Positions 1 to 5,752 of a stretch of 7,236 bases of DNA are shown here, in pieces. The position numbers and the translations under genes are program-made. The stretch's first letter is position 1. Each line of letters starts with the position of its first letter. The notes beneath the pieces are model-generated. The model searched no databases and was not told where the DNA came from. It saw only the letters and a list, made by a program, of their open reading frames with translations. Location of the stretch: assembly GCA_944376955.1 (NCBI GenBank), contig CALWEB010000079.1:1-7236 (forward strand). Direction: 5' to 3'. Origin of the DNA: an uncultured Agathobaculum sp. GTDB taxonomy: Bacteria > Bacillota > Clostridia > Oscillospirales > Butyricicoccaceae.

Positions 1-41
1 GCGCAAAATGCGTTGCGGAGGGCCGCAAGGCTGACGTATAA
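1..41 (+). CDS. 3' end of an upstream gene (partial, unidentified)
   Basis: Frame 3 reads AKCVAEGRKADV and stops at TAA 39-41. The residue mix (charged, alanine-rich, no rare codons) looks like a real protein C-terminus, and the next gene begins 44 bases later on the same strand, as in an operon. Only about a dozen codons are visible, so the family cannot be named. It could equally be non-coding. Confidence 0.35.
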   Translation, partial: AKCVAEGRKADV

Positions 42-85
42 TGACTACTGTATTTTCAATGTTCCTCGGTGAAGGAGATGATGAT

Positions 86-577
86 ATGCCGCAGAATGTT
101 TTGGTGTCTGTGCTGGGCGAGGGGGAATACTTACCCCATCTGGTGCGCGCCATTTTGGAGAAAGAGGTCATCCCTGCGCGCAACCTGTTCCTGTCTTCCA
201 AAAATCAAGCGGCCTGCCAGGCGGCGGAAGGTTACGACGTGCGCCTGTGTGAGGATGACATTTCTGCTGTGATCAAAAGCGAGATCGTGTTGGTGGTGGC
301 GTCCAAGCGTGAAATGCCGACCCAGCTTGCCATGATCTCCAGCAGCTCGCAGAAACGGTTGGTCGTTTCTGTTTGCGACAGTGAAAAGGTTGATCTGGCC
401 TACCTGTCTGAGCGTATTGTCTCTGCAACCGAGTTGATTGCCGCTGTGCTGCATCGGGACGAAAACGGGAAACTGTACGCCACTTATGAGATCAGCCAGA
501 AGGCGCGCCTGTTCCTGCACCAGCCGTGCCGCGATCTGGTGAACGCGATGTGCGATCTCATCAATGAAGCAGGCTGA
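86..577 (+). CDS. ProC-like nucleotide-binding-domain protein (short)
   Basis: A 163-residue protein resembling only the N-terminal Rossmann domain of pyrroline-5-carboxylate reductase (about 265 aa when complete). It has a hydrophobic first strand with a glycine turn (VSVLGEGEYL, about residues 6-15), a second strand after VIPARNLFLSS, a third strand EIVLVVASKRE where ProC has VVLLAVKP, and then a strand RLVVSVCDS where ProC has its conserved ISIxAG segment. The glycine motif is incomplete (GEGEYL rather than GxGxxG/A), and the C-terminal helical dimerisation domain of ProC is absent, so proline synthesis is unlikely. I chose the ATG at 86 because AAGGAG at 72-77 lies 8 bases upstream; an in-frame ATG at 41 has no ribosome site. 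It lies 60 bases before the SpoIIM-like gene on the same strand and probably shares its transcript. Function is unknown; a nucleotide-binding or degenerate scaffold role is a guess. Confidence 0.6.
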   Translation: MPQNVLVSVLGEGEYLPHLVRAILEKEVIPARNLFLSSKNQAACQAAEGYDVRLCEDDISAVIKSEIVLVVASKREMPTQLAMISSSSQKRLVVSVCDSEKVDLAYLSERIVSATELIAAVLHRDENGKLYATYEISQKARLFLHQPCRDLVNAMCDLINEAG

Positions 578-637
578 GTTCTAAAATGGGAAAACCGGGA
601 ATATGCTGTTCTATGACCTTCCATGAGGGGGAGACGG

Positions 638-1177
638 ATGAACAAGCAGCATATTCTCGGTTTTTTTGATGATCTGGCACGCACGCCCGCATTTCTGTTC
701 CTGTGCGCGATGTTCTTGTGCGGTGCGGTGGCGGGTGGACTGACCGGCCTGCGCGCCTGCGAGGGGGACAGTGCGGTAGAACTGACGGCGCTTCTGGCGG
801 AATTGCCGGAGCAGGCGTTCAAGAGCATCCTATGCGCTCTGCTGTGGATTGTACTGGCGCCGCTGTGCGCGCTGCTGCGGCCTGCACCGTTGTTCCTGTC
901 CGCAGTGGTGGCTGCACGCGGCTTTGTGCTGGCGCTGACCATGGCGGTGGGGCTGGGGCAGCAGGAGGGAGCCCTGCTTTCCTTCGGCGCGGCGGCCCTG
1001 CCGGCGGTATTGAGCGTGCCTGCACTGCTCGCAGCCTGTGCGATGGTGTGGCAGAGCGGGGAGGCCGCGGGACGGTATTCCTTGCGTGCCTGTCGCGCCC
1101 CGTTTGTGGTGTGCCTGCTGCTGGCCATGGCAGGCGCGCTGGTGCGCGTGGCGTTTGCCGCATGGTGGAATATATAG
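638..1177 (+). CDS. SpoIIM-like integral membrane protein
   Basis: A 179-residue, strongly hydrophobic protein with about five membrane segments (roughly residues 17-37, 62-80, 84-106, 112-137 and 154-176), matching the size and topology of the SpoIIM/DUF95 family (about 200 aa). The segment FLSAVVAARGFVLALTMA resembles that family's conserved arginine-glycine turn before a helix. In Bacillus, SpoIIM joins SpoIID and SpoIIP at the engulfing septal membrane to drive peptidoglycan remodelling in sporulation. I assign this one by topology and motif resemblance only, so a divergent paralogue is possible. The start at 638 is preferred over the ATG at 623 because GAGGGGGAG at 625-633 ends 4 bases before it and overlaps the earlier ATG. 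It follows the ProC-like gene by 60 bases and ends 2 bases before a hairpin. Confidence 0.55.
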   Translation: MNKQHILGFFDDLARTPAFLFLCAMFLCGAVAGGLTGLRACEGDSAVELTALLAELPEQAFKSILCALLWIVLAPLCALLRPAPLFLSAVVAARGFVLALTMAVGLGQQEGALLSFGAAALPAVLSVPALLAACAMVWQSGEAAGRYSLRACRAPFVVCLLLAMAGALVRVAFAAWWNI

Positions 1178-1179
1178 CA

Positions 1180-1211
1180 ACAGCCGGACGCGTTTGCGTC
1201 CGGCTGTATTT
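1180..1211. terminator. Convergent hairpin between the spoIIM-like gene and thiH
   Basis: A perfect 12-bp stem (ACAGCCGGACGC at 1180-1191, GCGTCCGGCTGT at 1196-1207) with a GTTT loop lies between the stop of the SpoIIM-like gene and the stop of thiH. The T-tract is short on the plus strand (ATTTGTGTG) and weak on the minus strand (TTGCTATATATT), so release may be inefficient, but the perfect stem between convergent genes supports a shared terminator. Confidence 0.75.
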
Positions 1212-1231
1212 GTGTGAAACGCTACGCCGTT

Positions 1232-2422
1232 TCAGACATATAGGTAATCGGCCATAACGGGCTGCAACCCATGTGCCTGAATGGCCTGATAGACCTCGTC
1301 CACCGAGCGGCTGTCCGAGATCTCAAACTGCTCGTCGCCCTTGTCTTCGCCCGAATGGCCACCGATGCCAACATCCACGCCCGCAGAAATTTTGGTTGCG
1401 GCGATGCCGATGATGTGGTCGCGGAAGCCTGCGCGTTCGCGCGTAGAGATCGTGATGGATGCGAACGACATGAAGATGCGGTAGGCACACACGACCTGCA
1501 ACAGCTGCGGCTCGTGGACATCCTTGGGGTTGATTTTATCGTTGTTGATAATTGGCCGCAGACGCGGGCAGGAAAATGCAATTTCCGCGTGCGGGTACTT
1601 GCGCTGTAACAGATAGGCGTGTAAGCCGGTCGCAAAGGCATCCTTGCGGAAGTCGGACAGGCCGAGGAGCGCTGCAAAGCCCACGCCGCGCATCCCGCCC
1701 ATGAGGGCGCGCTCCTGCGCGTTCAGGCGGTAGGGGAAAATGCGCTTGTGGCCGCCGAGGTGCAGGGTCTGGTACTTGTCCGCGTCGTAGGTCTCCTGAA
1801 ACACGGTGACGTAATCCACGCCACACTCATGCAGGTAGGCATATTCGTTCACGTTGAGCGGATAGATCTCGATGCCGATGACGCGAAAATACTTGCGCGC
1901 AAGTTTGACCGCCTCGCCGATGTATTCCACCGGCGACATCGTGCGGCTTTCACCGGTCAGCAGCAGGATCTCTTGCAAGCCGGTTGCAGCAATGGCTTGT
2001 AATTCCTGTTCGATTTCGTCCATGTCGAGTTTGGCGCGACGGATTTTGTTGTGGCAGTTAAAGCCACAGTAGACGCAGTAGTTTTCGCAGTAGTTGGCGA
2101 TATACAGCGGCGTAAACATCTGCACCGAGTTGCCGAAATGCTTGCGCGTCTCCATCTGTGCGCGCTGCGCCATCTGTTCGAGGAAAGGCGCGGCGGCGGG
2201 GGAAAGCAGGGCGGCGAAATCCTCCGGTTGGAGTACGTCGCGGTTCAACGCGCGCTGTACATCGGCGGCGGTATAACGCTCGGCGTCGTATGCGTTCATG
2301 CGGGCGATAACCTCGTCCTGAATCTCCGAGCCGATGTTATCCATGCCTGGCTGATAGGCCATGTGATCGGTCTCGGCGGTGATATATTTGGCGGAGATAA
2401 CCTCCGACTTGGGTTCATGCAT
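1232..2422 (-). CDS. thiH: 2-iminoacetate synthase (tyrosine lyase) ThiH
   Basis: A 396-residue radical SAM enzyme that cleaves tyrosine to dehydroglycine and p-cresol, supplying the C2-N unit of the thiamin thiazole in the cytoplasm. The 4Fe-4S/SAM motif CxxxCxxC is C112-C116-C119 within NYCENYCVYCGFNC. Flanking hallmarks are TAADVQRALN, LLSPAAAPFLEQMAQRAQ, the VTVFQETYD segment, FSCPRLRP and STRERAGFRD. The extra C-terminal cluster domain of the related maturase HydG is absent (it would be about 470 aa), and the protein ends in a ThiH-type QFEISDSRSVDEV region. The open frame runs upstream to 2803, but that would overlap thiG. ATG 2422 has AAAGGA at 2437-2432 upstream with a 9-base gap, whereas an ATG at 2431 abuts that site too closely. 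It is last in thiSFGH and separated from thiG by an unusual 185-base gap. Confidence 0.96.
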   Translation of the reverse strand: MHEPKSEVISAKYITAETDHMAYQPGMDNIGSEIQDEVIARMNAYDAERYTAADVQRALNRDVLQPEDFAALLSPAAAPFLEQMAQRAQMETRKHFGNSVQMFTPLYIANYCENYCVYCGFNCHNKIRRAKLDMDEIEQELQAIAATGLQEILLLTGESRTMSPVEYIGEAVKLARKYFRVIGIEIYPLNVNEYAYLHECGVDYVTVFQETYDADKYQTLHLGGHKRIFPYRLNAQERALMGGMRGVGFAALLGLSDFRKDAFATGLHAYLLQRKYPHAEIAFSCPRLRPIINNDKINPKDVHEPQLLQVVCAYRIFMSFASITISTRERAGFRDHIIGIAATKISAGVDVGIGGHSGEDKGDEQFEISDSRSVDEVYQAIQAHGLQPVMADYLYV

Positions 2423-2433
2423 CGCTATCATCC

Positions 2434-2607
2434 TTTCTTGGTTTATGCCGCCTGCGAGACGGCGGGAATGGTGCCGCTGCGCGCAAAACAGGGTTCTGGC
2501 TTCCGGTTGCCACCCAGCTCCCTTGGCGCAACAGCAAGGGCGGCTGCCACCCCAGAGCCGATGCCTGCTGCGGGCAGGGTTTCGTTTCCGCAGCCGAAGG
2601 CTGCGTT
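2434..2607 (-). repeat. Structured GC-rich intergenic element between thiG and thiH
   Basis: These roughly 175 bases separate two genes of a tight operon and encode nothing recognisable. Seen directly: a hairpin CGCAGCC-GAA-GGCTGCG (2589-2605, then TTTT on the plus strand); a stem CCCTTG/CAAGGG (2520-2525 with 2535-2540); an enclosing stem 2492-2499 with 2552-2559 (one G-T wobble); an outer match 2476-2481 with 2589-2594; a hairpin CCGCC/GGCGG (2448-2452 with 2461-2465); and two near-identical 12-mers, CGGTTGCCACCC (2504-2515) and CGGCTGCCACCC (2541-2552). Nested stems plus internal repeats suit an interspersed MITE- or REP-like element, or a processed/stabilised mRNA spacer. It lacks the CTGAGA and ACC-N-CG-AGGGAA signatures of a TPP aptamer. 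No terminal inverted repeats or target duplication are clear. Confidence 0.5.
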
Positions 2608-3372
2608 TTAGTCCCGCAGGAAGCCCGTCAGCGGGGAGGATGCGGACGCGCTCTCCCGCACGCGGCCAAGGCCGGCCAGATACGCTGTGCGGCCTGCTTC
2701 GATGGCCTTTTTGAATGCTTCTGCCATTGCCGGGATGTCGCCCGCGGTGGCGATTGCAGTGTTCGCCATGACGGCGGCGGCGCCCATCTCCATCGCCTCG
2801 CACGCCTGCGACGGACGGCCGATGCCCGCGTCCACAATAATCGGCAGGTCAATCTCGTCGATCAGGATCTGGATAAATTCGCGCGTGGCCAGTCCCTTGT
2901 TGGTGCCGATCGGCGCGCCAAGCGGCATGACGCAGGCAGCGCCTGCATTCACCAGATCGCGCGCAACATTCAGGTCGGGGTACATGTACGGCATGACGAC
3001 GAAGCCTTCTTTTGCGAGAATTTCGGTCGCGCGGATGGTTTCCTGATTGTCGGGCAGCAGGTACTTGCTGTCGCGCATGATCTCGATTTTGACAAAGTCG
3101 CCGCAGCCGACTTCGCGCGACAGGCGCGCGATGCGCACCGCTTCGTCCGCGTTGCGCGCGCCCGAGGTATTGGGCAGCAGCGTCACGCCCTTGGGGATGT
3201 AATCGAGGATGTTTGCCGTGCCGCCCTCGTTAGCGCGGCGCAGTGCCAGTGTGATGATCTGCGCGCCTGCATTGTGTACGGCGGCGTTGATCAGGTCGAG
3301 CGAATACTTGCCCGACCCCAGGATAAAGCGGGAGGTAAATTCGTGCCCACCCAGAATCAGCTTATCTTCCAT
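2608..3372 (-). CDS. thiG: Thiazole synthase ThiG
   Basis: A 254-residue (beta/alpha)8-barrel enzyme that condenses 1-deoxy-D-xylulose 5-phosphate, dehydroglycine from ThiH and sulfur from ThiS thiocarboxylate into the thiazole phosphate of thiamin. Family landmarks are the opening LGGHEFTSRFILGSGKY, LLPNTSGARNADEAVRIARL, the Schiff-base lysine at K95 (DFVKIEI), LLPDNQETIRATE, MPLGAPIGTNKGL, IIVDAGIGRPSQA and the phosphate-binding loop ANTAIATAGDI; the end, ASSPLTGFLRD, is typical. Length matches the family (about 255 aa). ATG 3372 is preceded by AAAGGAG at 3389-3383 with a 10-base gap. It starts 35 bases after the thiF stop. The 185-base gap before thiH is out of keeping with the spacing elsewhere in the operon. 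Confidence 0.97.
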   Translation of the reverse strand: MEDKLILGGHEFTSRFILGSGKYSLDLINAAVHNAGAQIITLALRRANEGGTANILDYIPKGVTLLPNTSGARNADEAVRIARLSREVGCGDFVKIEIMRDSKYLLPDNQETIRATEILAKEGFVVMPYMYPDLNVARDLVNAGAACVMPLGAPIGTNKGLATREFIQILIDEIDLPIIVDAGIGRPSQACEAMEMGAAAVMANTAIATAGDIPAMAEAFKKAIEAGRTAYLAGLGRVRESASASSPLTGFLRD

Positions 3373-3407
3373 TTCGTTTTGTCTCCTTTGTTCCGTGTGA
3401 TGGGTGC

Positions 3408-4043
3408 TTACGGTTCGGTCTGTCCCAGCAGCAGCCGCAGCACCATAGTGGCCTGCTGCGCGGCGCAGAGCGCAACGCGCGGCGCCATCAGACCGATGCC
3501 GTCTGCGATGTCGCTTATTCCGTCGCCGCAGACATACAGATGCCCAAAACGGCGCTCGGTGCGCATGAGGTTGGCCGAGCCATACCCTGCCATGCCGCTG
3601 CCCGAAACAATGGGCGTATCCGGCAGGCGTTCCAGCAGGGTTTCGGTCAGCATGGCCTTCTGGTCGGCGCGGTCGAATGCCTCACAGACCACGTCACAAT
3701 CCGCAAACAGGCGAGCGGCATTCGTCGGGATGATGCGCTCGGTGTGCGGTTCGTATTGCAGATAGGGGTTGATCGCTTCCAGTTGTTCCAGCAGCGCCAG
3801 TGTTTTGGGTACACCGATCTCTTTCATCGTGTAGTGCTGCCGGTTGAGGTTGCTCACCTCCACTGTGTCAAAATCGACCAGCACCAGCCGTCCCACACCC
3901 AGCCGCGCCAGATGCACAGCGATGTTGGAGCCAAGCCCACCCAGCCCCGCGATGCCGACCGAAGCACGGTCGAGTTTTTGCTGGATATCTGCGCCGTGCC
4001 GCTCGACCAGTGCATTGTGCAGTTCTTCTTTGGTCAAGTACAT
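3408..4043 (-). CDS. thiF: ThiS adenylyltransferase ThiF (short form)
   Basis: A 211-residue E1-like enzyme that uses ATP to adenylate the ThiS C-terminus before sulfur transfer. The nucleotide loop GLGGLGSN spans residues 33-40, followed by the family's VDFDTVEVSNLNRQ segment (residues 56-69, with R68), the PKT lysine (K80) and the acidic CEAFDRADQK segment (120-129). The CxxC pairs that bind zinc in E. coli ThiF (about 250 aa) are absent, and the protein is shorter, which fits the second ThiF subfamily common in Clostridia. The frame is open up to 4157, but ATG 4043 is chosen: it lies 4 bases after the thiS stop (TGA 4050-4048), implying translational coupling, and the protein then begins where family members do. 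The ribosome site is GGCGGGGG inside the end of thiS. Confidence 0.93.
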   Translation of the reverse strand: MYLTKEELHNALVERHGADIQQKLDRASVGIAGLGGLGSNIAVHLARLGVGRLVLVDFDTVEVSNLNRQHYTMKEIGVPKTLALLEQLEAINPYLQYEPHTERIIPTNAARLFADCDVVCEAFDRADQKAMLTETLLERLPDTPIVSGSGMAGYGSANLMRTERRFGHLYVCGDGISDIADGIGLMAPRVALCAAQQATMVLRLLLGQTEP

Positions 4044-4047
4044 GGCT

Positions 4048-4242
4048 TCAGCCCCCGCCGACAAACTGCACGATTTCCAGAACGTCATCGGCGTGTAGTT
4101 CTTCTTCGGCAAACCGTGCGCGCGGCACGATCTGTCCGTTTTTCTCCACGGCAACACGCTGTGGGTCGTGCCCGCGCTGCTGCAATAGCTGCTGTATGGT
4201 CATTCCGGGGGAACCTGTATAGTCCTCTCCGTTGATCCGCAT
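4048..4242 (-). CDS. thiS: Sulfur carrier protein ThiS
   Basis: A 64-residue ubiquitin-fold sulfur carrier. It begins MRINGEDYTG, carries a TIQQLLQQRG helix and a VEKNGQIVPRARF segment, and ends EIVQFVGGG. The C-terminal diglycine is what ThiF adenylates and what becomes the thiocarboxylate that donates sulfur to ThiG; the GGG ending also occurs in B. subtilis ThiS. ATG 4242 has a strong ribosome site GAAGGAAGGG (4257-4248) 5 bases upstream. The frame is open up to 4359, but that would run through the riboswitch terminator, so the shorter start is clear. It is the first gene of thiSFGH, directly under riboswitch control. Confidence 0.95.
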   Translation of the reverse strand: MRINGEDYTGSPGMTIQQLLQQRGHDPQRVAVEKNGQIVPRARFAEEELHADDVLEIVQFVGGG

Positions 4243-4261
4243 AAAATCCCTTCCTTCTGGC

Positions 4262-4301
4262 AATAAAAATACCCCGGTTTCACCATGCGGTAAAACCGGG
4301 G
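4262..4301 (-). terminator. Riboswitch-controlled intrinsic terminator upstream of thiS
   Basis: Read on the minus strand, arms 4301-4293 and 4280-4272 form a 9-bp stem (CCCCGGTTT with AAACCGGGG) that continues, after one mismatch, with ACC/GGT around a 4-base loop. It is followed by TATTTTTATT (4271-4262). It lies between the TPP aptamer and the thiS ribosome site, so it is the expression platform. The minus-strand sequence ATGGTG (4286-4281), in the loop and downstream arm, is the exact complement of CACCAT (4342-4337) in the aptamer, a possible antiterminator pairing. Confidence 0.92.
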
Positions 4302-4322
4302 CATAAATGTTTTTGCGATGCG

Positions 4323-4409
4323 ACAGCTTCCCTACGATGGTGCTAACCAACAGGTTCAAAAGGTTAGGCTCTCGCCCTCTCAGCCACTCATCGCGGCACC
4401 CTTGCTTGT
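4323..4409 (-). ncRNA. TPP riboswitch (THI element)
   Basis: The minus strand carries the universal aptamer signatures in order: GGGTGC after the closing stem, GTGGCTGAGAGGG (CTGAGA at 4383-4378), then GAACCTG and CACCATCGTAGGGAAG (4342-4327). The closing stem pairs ACAAGC (4409-4404) with GCTGT (4327-4323), with a bulged A. It lies between a consensus promoter and the thiS terminator, so TPP binding should favour termination and lower thiSFGH expression. Confidence 0.97.
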
Positions 4410-4415
4410 AAAATA

Positions 4416-4444
4416 AGTATAGACCTGCGGAAAATGGTTGTCAA
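4416..4444 (-). promoter_or_regulatory. Sigma-A promoter of the thiSFGH operon
   Basis: On the minus strand a perfect TTGACA (4444-4439) is separated by exactly 17 bases from TATACT (4421-4416), which matches TATAAT at 5 of 6 positions. Predicted transcription begins near 4409, at the 5' edge of the riboswitch closing stem, which supports both calls. Confidence 0.9.
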
Positions 4445-4466
4445 GACGCAAATTTTTTGCTAAAAT
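4438..4466 (+). promoter_or_regulatory. Sigma-A promoter of dinB
   Basis: TTGTCA (4438-4443, 5 of 6 to consensus), a 17-base spacer and TAAAAT (4461-4466, 5 of 6) with an extended -10 TGC before it. Predicted start is near 4473, about 28 bases before the GTG start of dinB. Its -35 box overlaps, on the opposite strand, the -35 box of the thi promoter. Confidence 0.8.
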
Positions 4467-4471
4467 AAAAG

Positions 4472-4485
4472 AAAACAAATGTTCG
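4472..4485. promoter_or_regulatory. Candidate LexA (SOS) operator of dinB
   Basis: AAAAC-AAAT-GTTCG matches the Gram-positive LexA box CGAAC-N4-GTTCG at 8 of 10 conserved positions: the right half is perfect and the left half lacks the outer CG. It covers the predicted transcription start, just after the -10 box, a position at which repressor would block initiation. DinB-type polymerases are frequent SOS genes, which supports the reading. Binding is inferred from sequence alone. Confidence 0.55.
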
Positions 4486-4500
4486 ACTGGAGGGGATGCC

Positions 4501-5730
4501 GTGGATCGCACGATTCTGCACTGTGACTGCAATTCGTTTTATGCTTCGGTTGAGACGCTGCTCGACCCGACGCTGGCCGACGGGCCAAGCGCGGTCTGCG
4601 GCGACCCGGACAGCCGCCATGGCATCATCCTTGCCAAAAACGAAAAGGCCAAGGCATTTGGTGTGCAGACCGCGGAAACCATTTGGCAGGCCAAACGCAA
4701 ATGCCCGGATCTGCGGCTGGTTGCGCCGCATCGCGAGGAATACGTCAAATATTCGCGCCGCTGCAATGAGCTTTATCTGCAATACACCGATCTGGTGGAC
4801 CCGTTCGGGATTGACGAGTCCTTTCTGGACGTGACCGGTTCGATGCACCTGTTCGGCACAGGTGAGCAGATTGCGGACGAACTGCGCCGCCGGATGCGCG
4901 AGGAGATCGGGCTGACGATTTCGGTCGGGGTGTCGTTCAACCGCGCGTTTGCCAAGCTCGGCAGCGATTACAAAAAACCGGATGCAACGACCGTCTTTTC
5001 GCGGGAGAATTTTCACGAGCGTGTCTGGCCACTGCCCACTAATACGCTGCTGTACGTCGGCAAGCGCGCCGCCGCGCGGCTGGACGGACTGGGCGTACAC
5101 ACGATTGGCGATTTGGCCGCGTGTGAGCCTGCATTTCTGCATGGGATTTTCGGAAAGCAGGGGGATATGCTCCTGCGGTATGCCCGCGGCGAGGATGACG
5201 AGCCGGTGCGTTCGTTTTATGCCGAACGCGAGGTCAAAAGTGTGGGCAACGGCATGACCTTTGCACACAACCTGCTGGGGGAGGAAGAGTGCCGCATGGG
5301 CCTGACTGCACTGTGCGATAACGTCGGCCGCCGCCTGCGGGCGCGCGGGATGGTGTGCCAGACCGTGCAGTTGATCATCCGCGATCCAGAGTTTCACAAC
5401 CGCTCGCGGCAGATGACACTCGAGCAGCCGACGAATTCCACCCGTGTGCTGTTTGAAACCTCACTTGCTTTGCTGCGCGCGCATTGGACAATGGACAAAC
5501 CGGTGCGGCTGCTGACTGTTACGGCGGCGAACCTGCTGCCGGAAAAGCAGGCCTGCGAACAGCTTTCCTTGTTTGACAGCCCGCAGCAGACACAGACGCG
5601 TCACAAGCAGCAAAAGCTGGATCAGACCGTGGACGCATTGCGGCAAAAATTCGGGAAAGGGTCGGTCATGTTTGCCAATTCGGTGCGGAAAAACGGAAAA
5701 TCAGACCGAAAAGAGGAAAAGCAGCCGTGA
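4501..5730 (+). CDS. dinB: Y-family DNA polymerase IV
   Basis: A 409-residue translesion polymerase of the DinB/UmuC type, which copies past damaged bases with low fidelity. The palm motif HCDCNSFYASVE gives catalytic D9 and the steric-gate Y14. The second motif, GIDESFLDVTG, gives catalytic D105 and E106. SVGVSFNRAFAKLGSDYKKP is the conserved palm/thumb segment. The helix-hairpin-helix region includes VGKRAAARLDGLGVHTIGDLA, and the little-finger domain follows. A canonical beta-clamp-binding motif QLSLF is at 354-358, followed by a 51-residue tail containing KLDQTVDALRQKFGKG. The start is GTG 4501, with GGAGGGG at 4489-4495 placed 5 bases upstream; reading further upstream would need a TTG inside the promoter. 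Its promoter overlaps that of thiSFGH, and its stop codon lies inside a terminator stem. Confidence 0.95.
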   Translation: MDRTILHCDCNSFYASVETLLDPTLADGPSAVCGDPDSRHGIILAKNEKAKAFGVQTAETIWQAKRKCPDLRLVAPHREEYVKYSRRCNELYLQYTDLVDPFGIDESFLDVTGSMHLFGTGEQIADELRRRMREEIGLTISVGVSFNRAFAKLGSDYKKPDATTVFSRENFHERVWPLPTNTLLYVGKRAAARLDGLGVHTIGDLAACEPAFLHGIFGKQGDMLLRYARGEDDEPVRSFYAEREVKSVGNGMTFAHNLLGEEECRMGLTALCDNVGRRLRARGMVCQTVQLIIRDPEFHNRSRQMTLEQPTNSTRVLFETSLALLRAHWTMDKPVRLLTVTAANLLPEKQACEQLSLFDSPQQTQTRHKQQKLDQTVDALRQKFGKGSVMFANSVRKNGKSDRKEEKQP

Positions 5731-5752
5731 ATTGGTTCACGGCTGCTTTTTT
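5717..5752. terminator. Bidirectional terminator shared by dinB and the MocR gene
   Basis: GCAGCCGTGAA (5721-5731) pairs perfectly with TTCACGGCTGC (5736-5746) around a TTGG loop, and AAAA/TTTT extends the stem. The plus strand continues TTTTTT (5747-5752); the minus strand continues TTTTCC. The stop codons of both flanking genes (5728-5730 plus; 5739-5737 minus) lie inside the stem. Confidence 0.93.

Noticed and set aside
13..42. TATAAT at 37-42 as a promoter for the ProC-like gene
   Set aside because: The hexamer includes the GTA TAA end of a plausible upstream reading frame, and the only -35 at suitable spacing (TTGCGG, 13-18) matches 3 of 6 bases. An operon continuing from upstream is simpler.
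484..1257. Open frames on both strands overlapping the SpoIIM-like gene
   Set aside because: They are rich in Arg, Ala, Ser or Cys with no family resemblance, and they conflict with the hydrophobic membrane protein that has a good ribosome site.
1232..2422. HydG ([FeFe]-hydrogenase maturase) instead of ThiH
   Set aside because: Length and the C-terminus lack the extra cluster-binding cysteines of HydG, and the gene sits in a thiSFG operon behind a TPP riboswitch.
2434..2607. A second TPP or cobalamin riboswitch in front of thiH
   Set aside because: Neither the TPP signatures (CTGAGA, ACC-N-CG-AGGGAA) nor a cobalamin box is present on the minus strand.
1232..2803. A 523-residue N-terminally extended ThiH
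   Set aside because: The extension is arginine-rich shadow sequence antiparallel to no known domain, overlaps thiG on the same strand, and lacks a ribosome site. ThiH homology begins after 2422.
4441..5397. A 318-codon open frame antisense to dinB
   Set aside because: It is a shadow of GC-rich codons; composition is not protein-like, and dinB on the other strand has full family motifs.
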